From an uncultured Alkaliphilus sp. (GTDB lineage Bacteria > Bacillota > Clostridia > Peptostreptococcales > Natronincolaceae): a stretch of DNA of 64,000 nt. The DNA is taken from assembly GCA_938074565.1 (NCBI GenBank), contig CALJEQ010000041.1:1-64000 (forward strand). The letters run 5' to 3'. The translations under genes and the position numbers were made by a program. A model generated the notes under the pieces. The model was not told where the DNA came from. It ran no database searches and was given only the letters and a program-made list of their open reading frames with translations. This document shows, one piece after another, positions 36,782-47,067 of this stretch (its first letter is position 1; each line of letters starts with the position of its first letter).

Positions 36782-37969
36782 CTACTTTACTTCGGCTTCC
36801 ATAATTTCCTTAACCTGTTTTACATCTTTATCCCCTCGTCCAGAAAGGTTAATAATGATAATTTTATCAGGCATTAGTTCTTTCGCTAGTTTTATTCCGT
36901 ATGCAATGGCATGGGCGCTTTCTAATGCAGGAATAATACCTTCCGTTTTTGATAGGGTAAAGAAGGCTTCCAATGCCTCTTCATCAGTTATCGTTACATA
37001 CTCTGCTCTATCTATACTTTTATAGTAACTGTGTTCTGGACCAACACCAGGATAGTCTAAACCAGCAGCTATTGAATGTACTGGTAATGGTTCTCCCTTC
37101 TCATCTTGTAATGTATAACACTTAAATCCATGTATTACACCTACAGTCCCTTTTGAAATGGAAGCAGCGTGTTCTTCTGTATGTAGCCCTTTTCCCCCTG
37201 GTTCAACTCCAATAATCTTTACGCTCTTATCTTCTACAAAGGGATGAAAAAGTCCTATTGCATTACTTCCTCCACCTACAGCAGCGACTATGTAATCTGG
37301 TAACCTACCCTCTTGTTCTTGTATTTGCTTCTTCGCTTCTTTACCAATAATACTCTGAAATTCTCTTACCATAGTTGGATAAGGGTGCGGCCCTAAGGCT
37401 GAACCCAATAAGTAATAGGTATCTCGAGCATTCTCGATAAAGTCTTGTAATGCTAAGTCTACAGCATCTTTAAGTGTAGCTGTTCCCGTGGTTACTGGAA
37501 CAACCTTTGCTCCTAACAGTTCCATTCTAAAAACATTTAATTCTTGTCTTTTAGTATCTACTTCACCCATATAAATAGTACAATCTATATTAAATAAGGC
37601 ACATACTGTAGCTGTTGCTACCCCATGTTGACCTGCACCAGTCTCTGCAATTATTCTTTTTTTACCCATTCTCTTAGCCAATAGGACTTGTCCAATTGTA
37701 TTGTTGATTTTATGAGCCCCTGTATGATTTAGGTCTTCTCTCTTTAAGTAGATTTTAGCTCCTCCAACTTGATGGGTTAATCCTTCTGCTAAATATAGCG
37801 GATTTTCTCTTCCGATGTACTGTTTTTGATAATAAGTTAGTTCTCGATTAAACTCAGGATCATCAACATACCTATAAAAGTTTTCTTCTACTTCTTTTAG
37901 TACTGCTTTTAAATCATCCGATACAAAAGCTCCACCAAATTCACCAAAATATCCGTTGTTATTCTTCAT
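36782..37969 (-). CDS. trpB: Tryptophan synthase beta chain (stand-alone)
   Basis: 395 residues from ATG 37969, chosen because AAAGGAGG lies just upstream and the protein then starts like other TrpB ([14 protein letters not shown]); the frame is open 37 codons further up. PLP lysine K87 in [11 protein letters not shown], catalytic Glu in AETGAGQHG, phosphate loop GGGSNAIG. No trpA or other trp gene is adjacent, so it may salvage indole or pair with a distant TrpA. Leader contains a stem-loop and inverted repeat (see separate entry). Confidence 0.94.
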   Translation of the reverse strand: MKNNNGYFGEFGGAFVSDDLKAVLKEVEENFYRYVDDPEFNRELTYYQKQYIGRENPLYLAEGLTHQVGGAKIYLKREDLNHTGAHKINNTIGQVLLAKRMGKKRIIAETGAGQHGVATATVCALFNIDCTIYMGEVDTKRQELNVFRMELLGAKVVPVTTGTATLKDAVDLALQDFIENARDTYYLLGSALGPHPYPTMVREFQSIIGKEAKKQIQEQEGRLPDYIVAAVGGGSNAIGLFHPFVEDKSVKIIGVEPGGKGLHTEEHAASISKGTVGVIHGFKCYTLQDEKGEPLPVHSIAAGLDYPGVGPEHSYYKSIDRAEYVTITDEEALEAFFTLSKTEGIIPALESAHAIAYGIKLAKELMPDKIIIINLSGRGDKDVKQVKEIMEAEVK

Positions 37970-38005
37970 AAAATAACCTCCTTTAATTAATATCATTTGG
38001 TAGAG

Positions 38006-38107
38006 GGAGCTTCTGTTGGGTTTTAATTTATTACTTAAGATCCATCCCACAAGCTCCTTCGACATATTTTTATATTGCATTTACATTGTATGTATATATA
38101 TGTAAAT
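38006..38107 (-). promoter_or_regulatory. trpB leader stem-loop and inverted repeat
   Basis: In the transcript GGAGCTT (38057-38051) can pair with AAGCTCC (38012-38006), extended by TGGG/CCCA; no T-run follows, so it is not an intrinsic terminator. Further upstream ATTTACAT (38079-38086) and ATGTAAAT (38100-38107) form a perfect 8-nt inverted repeat in the presumed promoter region, a candidate operator. Confidence 0.4.
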
Positions 38108-38411
38108 TTAAATATGTCTACTTTAGTTGTTTAACGCTTTACCAAATTATATAATATTAAAATCTATTTTAATATTATTACTAAAGAATGTCAACGGATA
38201 TTTATTAAATTGTTAATAATTAAATCGTTGATATACTAATAAACGAAACTTAAATCAATATTAATTAGTGTCTTTATAAGCATTTTTATACAATGTTATT
38301 CATTTGTTGAAAATTTTAGAATATTCGTTAAAATATAGGCTTATTTTAATATATATCACTTCTTCTTAATAATATAAATTGAAGATAATTATCTGTTGAA
38401 AAACAAATATA
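38108..38411. other. Intergenic, no gene seen
   Basis: AT-rich spacer between the trpB leader and the end of the alpha-glucosidase gene. No reading frame, known RNA or strong hairpin recognised. Confidence 0.6.
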
Positions 38412-40052
38412 TTATTCTTTAGTTAATTTATAAACTACTGCTTCAAATGGTTTTAAATTAATCTTTTGAATATCAGTGGTAGAATCCTTATAATTACTAA
38501 TTAAAATTTCAATATTTTTATAACTAATGTCCTTAGGTAATTCAAACTTAGTTTCCTCTTCATAAAAATTACATACCACCAATAATTTCTCTTTACCTAA
38601 AGTCCTAGTATAAGCAAAAATAGAAGGATGGTCTTCCAACAGAAGCTTATAGTCTCCAAATATAACTATTTCATTTGTTTTTCTAAGATGTATTAATTTT
38701 TTATAATGATAAAATAATGAATCTTCGTCTTTCAATGCTTCCAACACATTAATATTTTTATAATTAGGATTTACCTTAATCCACGGATTCCCATCAGTAA
38801 AGCCAGCATTTACGCTTTCGTCCCACTGCATTGGAGTTCTAGCATTATCTCTGCCTTTAATGTAGATAGTTTCCATTATATCATCATGTTTATAGCCATT
38901 TTCTATTTTTTCTTTATACATATTAAGGGTTTCTATGTCTTTATAATCGTCTATACTCTCAAAACGAATATTTGTCATTCCAATTTCTTCACCTTGATAA
39001 ATATAAGGGGTACCTTGCATCATGTGTAGCAAAATTGCCAACATTTTTCCCGATAACACCCGATATTCTTGATCATTACCAAACCTTGATATAATCCGAG
39101 GTTGGTCGTGATTATTCCAGTATAAACTGTTCCAGCCTTTGTTGTGTAGTTCTACCTGCCATTTACTTAATACTTGCTTTAGTTCTTGTAGATTCAATTT
39201 TCTACAATTCCATTTTCCTTTATTAGGTACTTCGTCTAAACAAACATGTTCAAAGGTAAACACCATGTCCAATTCGTTTCTATCTTCTCCAGAATAAAGT
39301 TTTGCAATTTCAGTATTTACAAAGGGTGTTTCTCCCACCGTAACAACTTCATAATTAGCTAAGGTTTTTTTGTGCATCTCCTGTAAATATTTGTGTAAAT
39401 TTGACCCGTTGGCTATAACCCCTTGATCGATGTCTTTTCCTACTAAATCAATTACATCCATTCTAAATCCGCCAATTCCTTTATCTAACCAAAAATTCAT
39501 CATTTTATAAACTTCATCTCTAACATTTACATTATCCCAATTTAAGTCTGGTTGTTTCTTACTAAATATATGTAGGAAATATTGTCCCGTTTTTTCATCA
39601 TATTCCCAGGCTGAACCACCAAAAAACGAACCTTGTTCACTGGGTTCTTTACCATCAACGGGGTCTCTCCAAACATAAAAATTTCGATAAGGATTATCCT
39701 TTGATTTTTTAGATTCTACAAACCACATATGTTCATCTGATGTATGATTCACCACTAAATCCATTACAATTCTAATTCCTCTTTGCTTTGCTTCTTCTAA
39801 TAATTCTTCCATATCAGCCATTGTGCCAAACTCATCCATAATATTATAATAATCACTTATGTCATACCCATTATCATCATTTGGTGATTGATATACAGGA
39901 CTAAGCCAAATAATATCTATTCCCAATTCCTTTAAGTAATCAAGCCTTTGGATTATTCCCTGTATATCCCCTATTCCATCTCCATTGGAATCGTTAAAAC
40001 TTCTAGGGTATATTTGATATACCACCGATTCATGCCACCATTTTTTTTTCAT
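38412..40052 (-). CDS. GH13 alpha-glucosidase (oligo-1,6-glucosidase type)
   Basis: 546 residues from ATG 40052 (SD GGGGAGG, 8 nt); the in-frame TTG at 40070 is upstream of the SD. GH13 regions in order: DLVVNHTSD (98-106), GGFRMDVIDLV with nucleophile D199, TVGETPF with acid/base E241, and WNNHDQPR with the third Asp. Subfamily 31 pattern as in MalL; trehalose-6-phosphate hydrolase is the main alternative. Cytoplasmic (no signal peptide). No sugar transporter adjacent. Confidence 0.92.
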   Translation of the reverse strand: MKKKWWHESVVYQIYPRSFNDSNGDGIGDIQGIIQRLDYLKELGIDIIWLSPVYQSPNDDNGYDISDYYNIMDEFGTMADMEELLEEAKQRGIRIVMDLVVNHTSDEHMWFVESKKSKDNPYRNFYVWRDPVDGKEPSEQGSFFGGSAWEYDEKTGQYFLHIFSKKQPDLNWDNVNVRDEVYKMMNFWLDKGIGGFRMDVIDLVGKDIDQGVIANGSNLHKYLQEMHKKTLANYEVVTVGETPFVNTEIAKLYSGEDRNELDMVFTFEHVCLDEVPNKGKWNCRKLNLQELKQVLSKWQVELHNKGWNSLYWNNHDQPRIISRFGNDQEYRVLSGKMLAILLHMMQGTPYIYQGEEIGMTNIRFESIDDYKDIETLNMYKEKIENGYKHDDIMETIYIKGRDNARTPMQWDESVNAGFTDGNPWIKVNPNYKNINVLEALKDEDSLFYHYKKLIHLRKTNEIVIFGDYKLLLEDHPSIFAYTRTLGKEKLLVVCNFYEEETKFELPKDISYKNIEILISNYKDSTTDIQKINLKPFEAVVYKLTKE

Positions 40053-40350
40053 ATATACATACCTCCCCAAATTAGTTGTTTACTAACAAAGCTATTATAG
40101 TAACTTTTTTATAATTATAGCATAGAAAATAATGCTAAAGTAATCAGTTGTTTAATACAATAAAACCATAAAACTCTGCTTTTTTATAACCTAAAAATAT
40201 ATGGTGAAATAATAAAAATAAGGTCTAAATAAGATAACCCATAAAAATATTTAAATTACTATTTTTTATGCTTACTAATATATTAGTTTATTACTTCATA
40301 CAATAGGGTAAATAAAAAGTAAACTAATAATCTAGTAGGAGTGATTTAGA

Positions 40351-40950
40351 ATGAATACAGATTTTTATACAGCAGTAAAAAACCGACGTTCTATATATGG
40401 TATTACTAATGAGTCCCTTATATCTGATGAAAAAATACAAGAAATCATTAACCACTCAGTAAGTCATACTCCCTCAGCATTTAATTCTCAGAGTGCAAGA
40501 GTAGTATTACTGTTAGGCGAAAATCATCATTATCTCTGGGACCTTACAAAGGAGACATTACGAAAAATTGTTCCCCCTGATAACTTTTCTTCAACAAAAG
40601 AAAGAATTAACAGTTTCCTTAATGGTTATGGAACTGTCCTATTCTTTGAAGATCAAGATGTGGTGGCAGGTCTTCAAAATCAGTTTCCTTTGTATAAGGA
40701 TAACTTCCCCATATGGTCACAACAATCCTCTGGTATGCTTCAATATGTAATTTGGACTTCTTTAGAAGTAGAAGGTTTAGGGGCTTCTTTACAACATTAT
40801 AATCCACTTATTGATGAAGATGTTAAAAAACAATGGGGTATACCAAACAATTGGAAACTTATAGCTCAACTTCCCTTTGGAAACCCCACTACTATGGCAG
40901 GGGATAAAGAATTTAAACCGTTGGAAGAAAGGGTTATGGTATTTAAGTAG
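40351..40950 (+). CDS. Nitroreductase-family oxidoreductase
   Basis: 199 residues, SD TAGGAGTG. Nitroreductase fold: the FMN phosphate-binding RRS motif near the N-terminus (KNRRSIYGIT, residues 10-19), HTPSAFNSQSARVVLLLG (39-56) and LQYVIWTSLEVEGLGASLQHYNP (131-153). Resembles the short HBN1/Frm2-like branch. Substrate unknown; monocistronic. The upstream 298 nt hold only promoter-like AT-rich DNA. Confidence 0.9.
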   Translation: MNTDFYTAVKNRRSIYGITNESLISDEKIQEIINHSVSHTPSAFNSQSARVVLLLGENHHYLWDLTKETLRKIVPPDNFSSTKERINSFLNGYGTVLFFEDQDVVAGLQNQFPLYKDNFPIWSQQSSGMLQYVIWTSLEVEGLGASLQHYNPLIDEDVKKQWGIPNNWKLIAQLPFGNPTTMAGDKEFKPLEERVMVFK

Positions 40951-41023
40951 TACTATGTTTAGTACTTATTTGGTATAATCTATGTACATTTTTAAAATTG
41001 TGTTTAATAAATAAGTTTTCATA

Positions 41024-41060
41024 AAAAAATGTTGGGATATAAACACCCCCCAACATTTTT
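41024..41060. terminator. Bidirectional terminator
   Basis: AAAAAATGTTGGG pairs with CCCAACATTTTTT, between the convergent nitroreductase and chemoreceptor genes. Confidence 0.88.
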
Positions 41061-41086
41061 TATTTATTATAAAATTGACTGATATA

Positions 41087-42724
41087 TTAGTATTTAAATT
41101 TAGACACACTTACTAGCATTTCTTGAGCTAGTTTAGCTAAAACTTCACTTGTATTAGCTATTTCAGCTATTGATCCCGTTTGTTCTTCGATAGTTGCTGC
41201 AACTTCTTGTGTTCCTGCTGCATTTTCCTCTGACAAAGCTGATAAATTTTCTATACTGATAATAATACCTTCTTTTTTATCTACCATTTGTTCAACTGAA
41301 CTGTTTAATTCACCAGTTTCATCCTTCATTACTTCAATGGCTTTTGTTATTCCTTCAAACTTTTTATTTGTTCTCTTTACACTTTCGGTTTGTGAATCTA
41401 CAATTTCTTCTACAGTCCCCATTATATTTATAGTTTTTTCAATTTTTTCTGTTAGGTCTTGAATTACTAATGCTATTTCATCTGTAAATTGTTTGGATTC
41501 CTCTGCTAATTTTCTAATTTCTTCTGCAACTACAGCAAAACCTCTTCCTGCATCCCCTGCTCTAGCTGCTTCAATAGCTGCATTAAGTGCCAATAAGTTT
41601 GTTTGATTTGCAATGCTTTTAATCATTTGACTGGCATTTTCTATCTTTTCTACACTGGTATTTGTCTCTTTAATAGCTATATTTACTTCCTTTGTCACAA
41701 GGTTATTATCTATTGTTTTTTGAACTAAATCTTTCAATATTTCTATCCCTTCATTTTTTAATCTATTAACATCATCTGAAGCTTTATTTAAATTTATCAT
41801 TTTTTGTTGATTATTAGTTATTAAGTCCCCCAACAAATTAACATTACCAGTACCTTCTTCAGTTTCTCTTGCTTGATCCGATGCACTCTTAGCAATCTCG
41901 TCTACTGCTCTTGCTACTTCATCTGAAGCTGATAGTATTTGTTGACTTGTTTTCATCAATTCTACTGATGAATGATCTAACAATTTTGCCTTATAGTCTA
42001 TGTTTTTTATTAAAATGGATTGTGCATCTATAAACCTATTGAACTCCATAGATAGTTGTCCTATTTCATCATTTGTTTTAATGTACAATTTATGTGTTAA
42101 ATCCCCCTCACCATCAGCAATTTCTTTAACCTGACTTTTAATTAACTTGATGGGGTTTAATATGTATCTAGGAATGATAAAGAAAATAATTATTGCAAAT
42201 ATTACAGCAGATAAAATTCCAGTTATAATAAAAAAGTAATTAACCTTATCCATATTTGTATAATGGAGTTGTGAGTTTTCTTCAACTATGTCATCTATAA
42301 TTTGCCACAGCTCATTATAACTAGCTTTTAATTTACTAAGTTCAACACTACCCTCATCTACTCTATTTTCATTAAATAAAGAATTGATAATAACTAGTTT
42401 TTCAAATATAGCTGTATATTTTTCTCTAATTATTGAAACCTCTTTTGGAATCATATCTTTTATTTCATCTAAACATTCATAAACTATTAATGAATCCTCT
42501 GTCATTTTAATAGTGTAGCTTTCATCCCTAGTTAAAATTCCACTTTGTGCTTCTAATAATGTATCCTTGATTGCAAACTGTATTTCTGCCAAATTATCTT
42601 CAACAAACCAAATTCTTTCCAATCTATTATTAAAAAAATAGGATGCATATAAAAAACAAGAAGTTACTATTAGTGCAATAATGCTTAATGGTATTATTAT
42701 TTTTAATTTTAATGACATTTTCAT
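41087..42724 (-). CDS. Methyl-accepting chemotaxis protein
   Basis: 545 residues. Transmembrane helices near 8-30 and 162-185 bracket a ligand-binding four-helix-type domain. HAMP follows (about 185-238), then a signalling coiled coil whose hairpin tip is [41 protein letters not shown]-terminus has no CheR-tether pentapeptide (ends VSKFKY). Implies a chemotaxis system elsewhere in the genome; ligand unknown. Confidence 0.94.
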   Translation of the reverse strand: MKMSLKLKIIIPLSIIALIVTSCFLYASYFFNNRLERIWFVEDNLAEIQFAIKDTLLEAQSGILTRDESYTIKMTEDSLIVYECLDEIKDMIPKEVSIIREKYTAIFEKLVIINSLFNENRVDEGSVELSKLKASYNELWQIIDDIVEENSQLHYTNMDKVNYFFIITGILSAVIFAIIIFFIIPRYILNPIKLIKSQVKEIADGEGDLTHKLYIKTNDEIGQLSMEFNRFIDAQSILIKNIDYKAKLLDHSSVELMKTSQQILSASDEVARAVDEIAKSASDQARETEEGTGNVNLLGDLITNNQQKMINLNKASDDVNRLKNEGIEILKDLVQKTIDNNLVTKEVNIAIKETNTSVEKIENASQMIKSIANQTNLLALNAAIEAARAGDAGRGFAVVAEEIRKLAEESKQFTDEIALVIQDLTEKIEKTINIMGTVEEIVDSQTESVKRTNKKFEGITKAIEVMKDETGELNSSVEQMVDKKEGIIISIENLSALSEENAAGTQEVAATIEEQTGSIAEIANTSEVLAKLAQEMLVSVSKFKY

Positions 42725-42884
42725 TTCAGCTGTTTATCCCCCTTAACTAAATAACTTAAATACTGAACTATTAATAATACTATTTAACTTACTGATACCT
42801 TTTATAATGAACTACATGTATTATATTGTCAATAGTACCTAATTATTCATTTTAATTTTAATTTAATTATCCGTTTAATAAAAG

Positions 42885-42930
42885 AATTCCCCTAATAAAG
42901 CAGGGCTTAGCCTGATTTATTAAGGGAATT
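42885..42930 (-). terminator. Long hairpin, probable ancestral glmS terminator
   Basis: About 20-bp arms (AATTCCCCTAATAAAGCAGG and its near-complement ending GGGAATT) around a short loop. On the minus strand it is followed by CTTTTATT. If the Tn7-like element (42993-52426) is removed in silico, the hairpin lies about 87 nt downstream of the glmS stop codon in the right orientation, so I infer it is the original glmS terminator. No other minus-strand gene ends here. Confidence 0.65.
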
Positions 42931-42986
42931 TCTACTTTTTATACATATATCTTGCATAGATGCTTTTTCAGTAATTATAAAACTAC

Positions 42987-42992
42987 ACTAAC
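42987..42992. repeat. Target-site duplication, left copy
   Basis: ACTAAC directly abuts the left end of the Tn7-like element and is repeated at 52427-52432 directly outside the right end. Tn7 duplicates 5 bp; a 6-bp match is compatible with 5 bp plus one chance base. Confidence 0.75.
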
Positions 42993-43140
42993 TATAGGTT
43001 TATAAAAAAGTTTGATAAAAATAATCTATTCATCTATTGATTTTTCGTAAAAATAAGTATTAAATTTCGAAAAAAAGTTTAATCAAAATTTGGTACTTTA
43101 TTACTGTTGTATTATTTATTTTTATAAAAAAATTTGATTG
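42993..43140 (+). repeat. Left end with three putative TnsB sites
   Basis: Three similar AT-rich motifs in the same orientation: TATAAAAAAGTTTGATAAAA (43001-43020), CGAAAAAAAGTTTAATCAAA (43068-43087) and TATAAAAAAATTTGATTG (43123-43140), spaced 67 and 55 bp. Three spaced TnsB sites are typical of a Tn7 left end. The same motif occurs once at the right end. Confidence 0.75.
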
Positions 43141-43248
43141 TTGCTTTATACATAAACATAATCTTTAAAATATTTCTCACATCATTATAATAGAATACTA
43201 TCCCTATCTACTTAAAATAAATAGAAATGTATATGTATTATTTCATCA

Positions 43249-45234
43249 TTATAAAAATGACTCAATTATACTTATTTCCTTGTCATCTAATCCATATATA
43301 TTATAAATGCATTTATTTAGGCGTTTTTCAAGATCAGATACGCATTGTTCACTTTTGCTTAATATTTCTTTCACTAATTCATTAATTTCTATATGCTCTT
43401 TACTTTTATTATCCATGTATATTATAGGGTAATTCTTCATTGTATTAGTTTGAAAACGATACTTTTTTGATGTTAAATGCACTGTGTTAACATTTTTGTG
43501 AATAAATTCAATAACTTTACTATTTAATATTCCTAATAAATATATATAATCTTCAATACTCTGATTCTCTCGAAATTGTATAAAATAAACTGTTCCATTA
43601 CAAAAATATCCATCTGTATCTAATGCAAAATTACATTTTGAAGATAAATCCGGAGTAACAATCTTTATTTTCTCTAATTTGAAATGTGATTTTGGACTTA
43701 AATGTTCATACCATTTTTTATTACCCATATAACTTCTTGATGTAAGTAATTTTTTATGTTTGTGTAAATATATTTTTGTTTTAGGGAATTTATCCAATTC
43801 TATCAATTCAGTTGTATTATTATTCTTAATATAAGGATATAAAATTCTATCTTTTGCATTTAAATTATCGTTTGGTTTCCATACTCTCCATTTACGCACT
43901 GTTTTTCCATTTAAAAGAGGATAGATTAGCTCTTTTTCTAGTTTAGCCTCTTTAAATTTAGGTGTCTTATAGTTTTCACAAAAAACTGTATCTGCAGTTG
44001 TTTGTATCCCAACAGAAATATTACAAATTGTAGCTAGTTTTATAGCTTTCCTATTACTTATTAATTTATTAATAATCTTAGATACATCATTATGTATATA
44101 ACGCCAAGTATTCTCTAAAATGATTTTTCCTTTTTGAACTGATAAAAAACCATCATTATTTTCTTGAATTTGCTCCCAAATAACATTTTGATTATTTATA
44201 TTTGTCTTTTTTATATAATAAATTGCTGATAATACAGATGCTTTAAATGCAAAAATCTTTCTTAAATCTTGTACCTTTTCTAAAAAATAATTATCTGTTA
44301 TAAATTGTCTAACTTCTTTACCGTATTCGGCATTCATAAATTTATCAGAAGTAACTATAATAATCCTTCCTCTATCTTTGGCTAGTTTAATGCATCTTTC
44401 AATAAAAACTACATACAAGTCAAATCTGCCTTTTGTACATATATAATTTTCTTTCAAGTAGTTTCTATAGTCTTCGCTAATTAGTTGATATCTTAGATAT
44501 GGTGGATTAGTAATGACTAAGTCATAATCACTGCTTAATAAATTGCAATTTTCTTTCAGACTATCTTTCTGATATACTGGCATATTCAAATCAGGATTTA
44601 ATATACCAGTATATTCAATTGTAGTCAAAATCATCCGTATTTTACTAATTAAACAAGGTATTTCTTGTATATCTATACCTACTAGGAATTTTTGTATAAA
44701 CATTTTTTCTATTATTTGTTGTTTCTCTTGTTGCGTTTTGCACGCATTGAAGTTATATTTTAATATCTCTATAAGAAAATTTCCTGAACCACAACAAGGA
44801 TCAATAATTTTTTTGTTTTTTAATTCTTTCTCAGGAAGTATATTAATAATATAATGTATAATATCTTCTCTAGTATAGTGCTCTCCCATCTTTTTTCGAT
44901 GTATATCTTGTGAACATATTAAATATATCTCTCCTAGTACATCGCTATCAAAATAATTAAGAGTATATTTTTTATGCCAAATAATAAATTCATAATCACT
45001 ATCTTCTACATCCCAAGCATTAAGCAATTCTTTATTAATTAATCTCGTAGCTTCTTCTTTTATTATTTTAATATCGTCTCCAATTTTATAACTGTTCCAA
45101 TTAGGAAGTATATATTTCTTTGAACATATATTAATGCAATAAGTGATAAAAAATATTTTTAAGTCTCTTATTTTTCTATTATTTAATAATAAACTAGCTT
45201 CCTTTATATATTCCAATTTAGATATATGCGTCAT
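43249..45234 (-). CDS. N6-adenine DNA methyltransferase with TaqI-like C-terminal domain (cargo)
   Basis: 661 residues. SAM-binding motif I DPCCGSGNF (145-153), motif X-type GEHYTREDIIHYII upstream (117-130), catalytic motif IV NPPY (243-246), and a C-terminal half (about 380-640) resembling a TaqI-like target-recognition domain (LLNGKTVRKW, YFCNGTVYFI). This is a gamma-class methyltransferase as found in type IIG, BREX (PglX) and DISARM systems. No nuclease domain of its own is visible. The start codon directly follows the stop of the PD-(D/E)XK gene (TAAATG). It should mark self DNA for this operon. Confidence 0.9.
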   Translation of the reverse strand: MTHISKLEYIKEASLLLNNRKIRDLKIFFITYCINICSKKYILPNWNSYKIGDDIKIIKEEATRLINKELLNAWDVEDSDYEFIIWHKKYTLNYFDSDVLGEIYLICSQDIHRKKMGEHYTREDIIHYIINILPEKELKNKKIIDPCCGSGNFLIEILKYNFNACKTQQEKQQIIEKMFIQKFLVGIDIQEIPCLISKIRMILTTIEYTGILNPDLNMPVYQKDSLKENCNLLSSDYDLVITNPPYLRYQLISEDYRNYLKENYICTKGRFDLYVVFIERCIKLAKDRGRIIIVTSDKFMNAEYGKEVRQFITDNYFLEKVQDLRKIFAFKASVLSAIYYIKKTNINNQNVIWEQIQENNDGFLSVQKGKIILENTWRYIHNDVSKIINKLISNRKAIKLATICNISVGIQTTADTVFCENYKTPKFKEAKLEKELIYPLLNGKTVRKWRVWKPNDNLNAKDRILYPYIKNNNTTELIELDKFPKTKIYLHKHKKLLTSRSYMGNKKWYEHLSPKSHFKLEKIKIVTPDLSSKCNFALDTDGYFCNGTVYFIQFRENQSIEDYIYLLGILNSKVIEFIHKNVNTVHLTSKKYRFQTNTMKNYPIIYMDNKSKEHIEINELVKEILSKSEQCVSDLEKRLNKCIYNIYGLDDKEISIIESFL

Positions 45235-47067
45235 TTAATTAACTCTCTTCTCACATATTTTTCGTATCTTTAATTTAACCTCTTCTTTTAAGCGGTTAAA
45301 TGAATTATTTACACTTAAATAATATGGTTTTATAATATCTGTCATCCCTTCACTTTCTTGCTGAGACTTAAATATAACTTGACTATATTCTACTTCATCT
45401 AATTTCATCTTAATTTCTTCTTGTAGATCATCTAAGTATGCTATCATTAAAAATCCATCTAGTATATTTCCATATTGATAAGTAATTTTATTATTTGTAT
45501 TTAATTCTTTAATAGCACTAATAAGTTCACTAGATTTTTGTTTTGCTTCAATAGCAATAATATATTCTTCTTTGGTTTCTCTGTGTATTTCTTTTAATCG
45601 CACCAAAACATCAATATCAATAGATGTTTCTTTAGATTCATGACTTGTCCTTAAATTAAACTGCTGATCCACTTTAATGTCAGTTATTTGTAAATTTTTA
45701 TTTTCTCTTTTCCAATCTTTTTGAATTTCTTCTATTACTAATTTTACATAGTTCTGATGCCAGTAACATTTTATATATTCTAATAGTTGCTCAGTTGGAG
45801 CATATATCTTTCTTATTTCATTGGTTTTATCGATTATTCTTTGAGGATCTGTTTTAGATTTTTTTTCAGCATAAACTTTATTACTTAATGAATTAATCCA
45901 ATAAGAATTATATTGTTTTTCCACATTATCTATCATAAAGTGCATCTGAAGAAATTGCGATAGACTTTTATTATCTTTAATTGCTGCATCTAAGCTATCA
46001 TCTTTTTTTGAATATTCTTCTTCTGTCAAATAACCTTTTCTTAAAACTTTTTCTATTACATATTTATTGTATTCAGATAAAGTGTCTTTTTTTGATGTCT
46101 CAAGAAATTCTTTGCATAATTGATTATCAACTAGGTTCTTTCTTTTTTCATGATATTCTCCATTAATATATCTAATTTTCAGCCTTTCCCATAGTAAATT
46201 AGCATTGCTTTCGACAGTTATCTTTTTTCTAAATACTTGTACAAGGTTTTCTAAAACTTCATATTCAAAGGTCTTAATAGTTAAATATATGTCTTTATCT
46301 ATTCTCATGTACCCTAAAAAAAACAAACCAATATCAAGGTATACTTTAAACTGCCCCACAATAATATTTTCTTTTCTTAAGTCATGAACCAATGGCTTAT
46401 CGCTATCCATATTTTGATATTCTATCTCTTTAATAAGATTGTATTCAATATCTTCATTCACAATTTCAATATCTTCACTGGACTGAATACACTTTATAAT
46501 ATCTTCTTCTTTTCTATTACTTGTCCTAAAGGAGAATACAATCTCTTTCTTCTCAACAATTTCCAGTTTTATGTCGATATCTTTAAAAAGCATGTTTGTT
46601 AATTGTTTTGTCGAATTTTCCTTATTCCTTGAAATATCTTGTTGATCTTTACTACGGAATAGTAAGCAATTTTCTTCAATAGAGTTATCTACAGAAGATG
46701 CTTCTTCTAATCCATTTATTAAATCTGTCTTACCTATATCTAAGTATTCTATTTGGATCTTATCAGAAAATATAAATTTATAATAATACCAATCCGAATC
46801 ATTCGATTCTGTGGTTTCTTCAATATTTAGCGTATCTAACTCCGATTCAAATGTGTCTCTAAAAAACTCTTTAAATTTATACTCAATAGAACTAATGTTA
46901 TCTAAATTAATGTTATCATTACTTAAAAATACAGTGTTCTTACTTATAAATTTATATCCATAGCCATTGCCTTCTAAAAACTCTTTTATCAGTTTCTCTT
47001 GTTCATTTATAAATCCTTCTAACTCAGGAGGAAGATAGAACTTTAAAATTTGCCAAACATTAGACAT
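45235..47067 (-). CDS. Predicted PD-(D/E)XK nuclease-like protein (cargo)
   Basis: 610 residues, no family recognised over most of its length. The N-terminal 300 residues are acidic and helical/strand mixed. Near residues 490-530 a DIDVLVRLKE...YIIAIEAKQK pattern fits the D-(Xn)-E-X-K core of restriction-like nucleases. Overlaps the ATPase gene by 8 nt and abuts the methyltransferase gene. I infer the DNA-cleaving or target-sensing effector of the operon; the nuclease call rests on one motif. Confidence 0.65.
   Translation of the reverse strand: MSNVWQILKFYLPPELEGFINEQEKLIKEFLEGNGYGYKFISKNTVFLSNDNINLDNISSIEYKFKEFFRDTFESELDTLNIEETTESNDSDWYYYKFIFSDKIQIEYLDIGKTDLINGLEEASSVDNSIEENCLLFRSKDQQDISRNKENSTKQLTNMLFKDIDIKLEIVEKKEIVFSFRTSNRKEEDIIKCIQSSEDIEIVNEDIEYNLIKEIEYQNMDSDKPLVHDLRKENIIVGQFKVYLDIGLFFLGYMRIDKDIYLTIKTFEYEVLENLVQVFRKKITVESNANLLWERLKIRYINGEYHEKRKNLVDNQLCKEFLETSKKDTLSEYNKYVIEKVLRKGYLTEEEYSKKDDSLDAAIKDNKSLSQFLQMHFMIDNVEKQYNSYWINSLSNKVYAEKKSKTDPQRIIDKTNEIRKIYAPTEQLLEYIKCYWHQNYVKLVIEEIQKDWKRENKNLQITDIKVDQQFNLRTSHESKETSIDIDVLVRLKEIHRETKEEYIIAIEAKQKSSELISAIKELNTNNKITYQYGNILDGFLMIAYLDDLQEEIKMKLDEVEYSQVIFKSQQESEGMTDIIKPYYLSVNNSFNRLKEEVKLKIRKICEKRVN

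Noticed and set aside
37970-38080. N-terminal extension of TrpB by 37 in-frame codons
   Set aside because: A strong SD directly precedes the ATG at 37969 and the family starts there; the upstream frame is probably chance opening through the leader hairpin. It has one Trp codon and no stop, so it is not a leader peptide.
37970-38107. T-box or trp attenuator before trpB
   Set aside because: No T-box sequence motif and no T-run after the hairpin.
42725-42884. Small gene between the chemoreceptor and the transposon
   Set aside because: No frame with a start, SD and reasonable length on either strand.
43249-45234. Type IIG restriction-methylation enzyme acting alone
   Set aside because: No nuclease motif is visible in its N-terminus, and it is fused transcriptionally to three other genes, one with a nuclease-like core.
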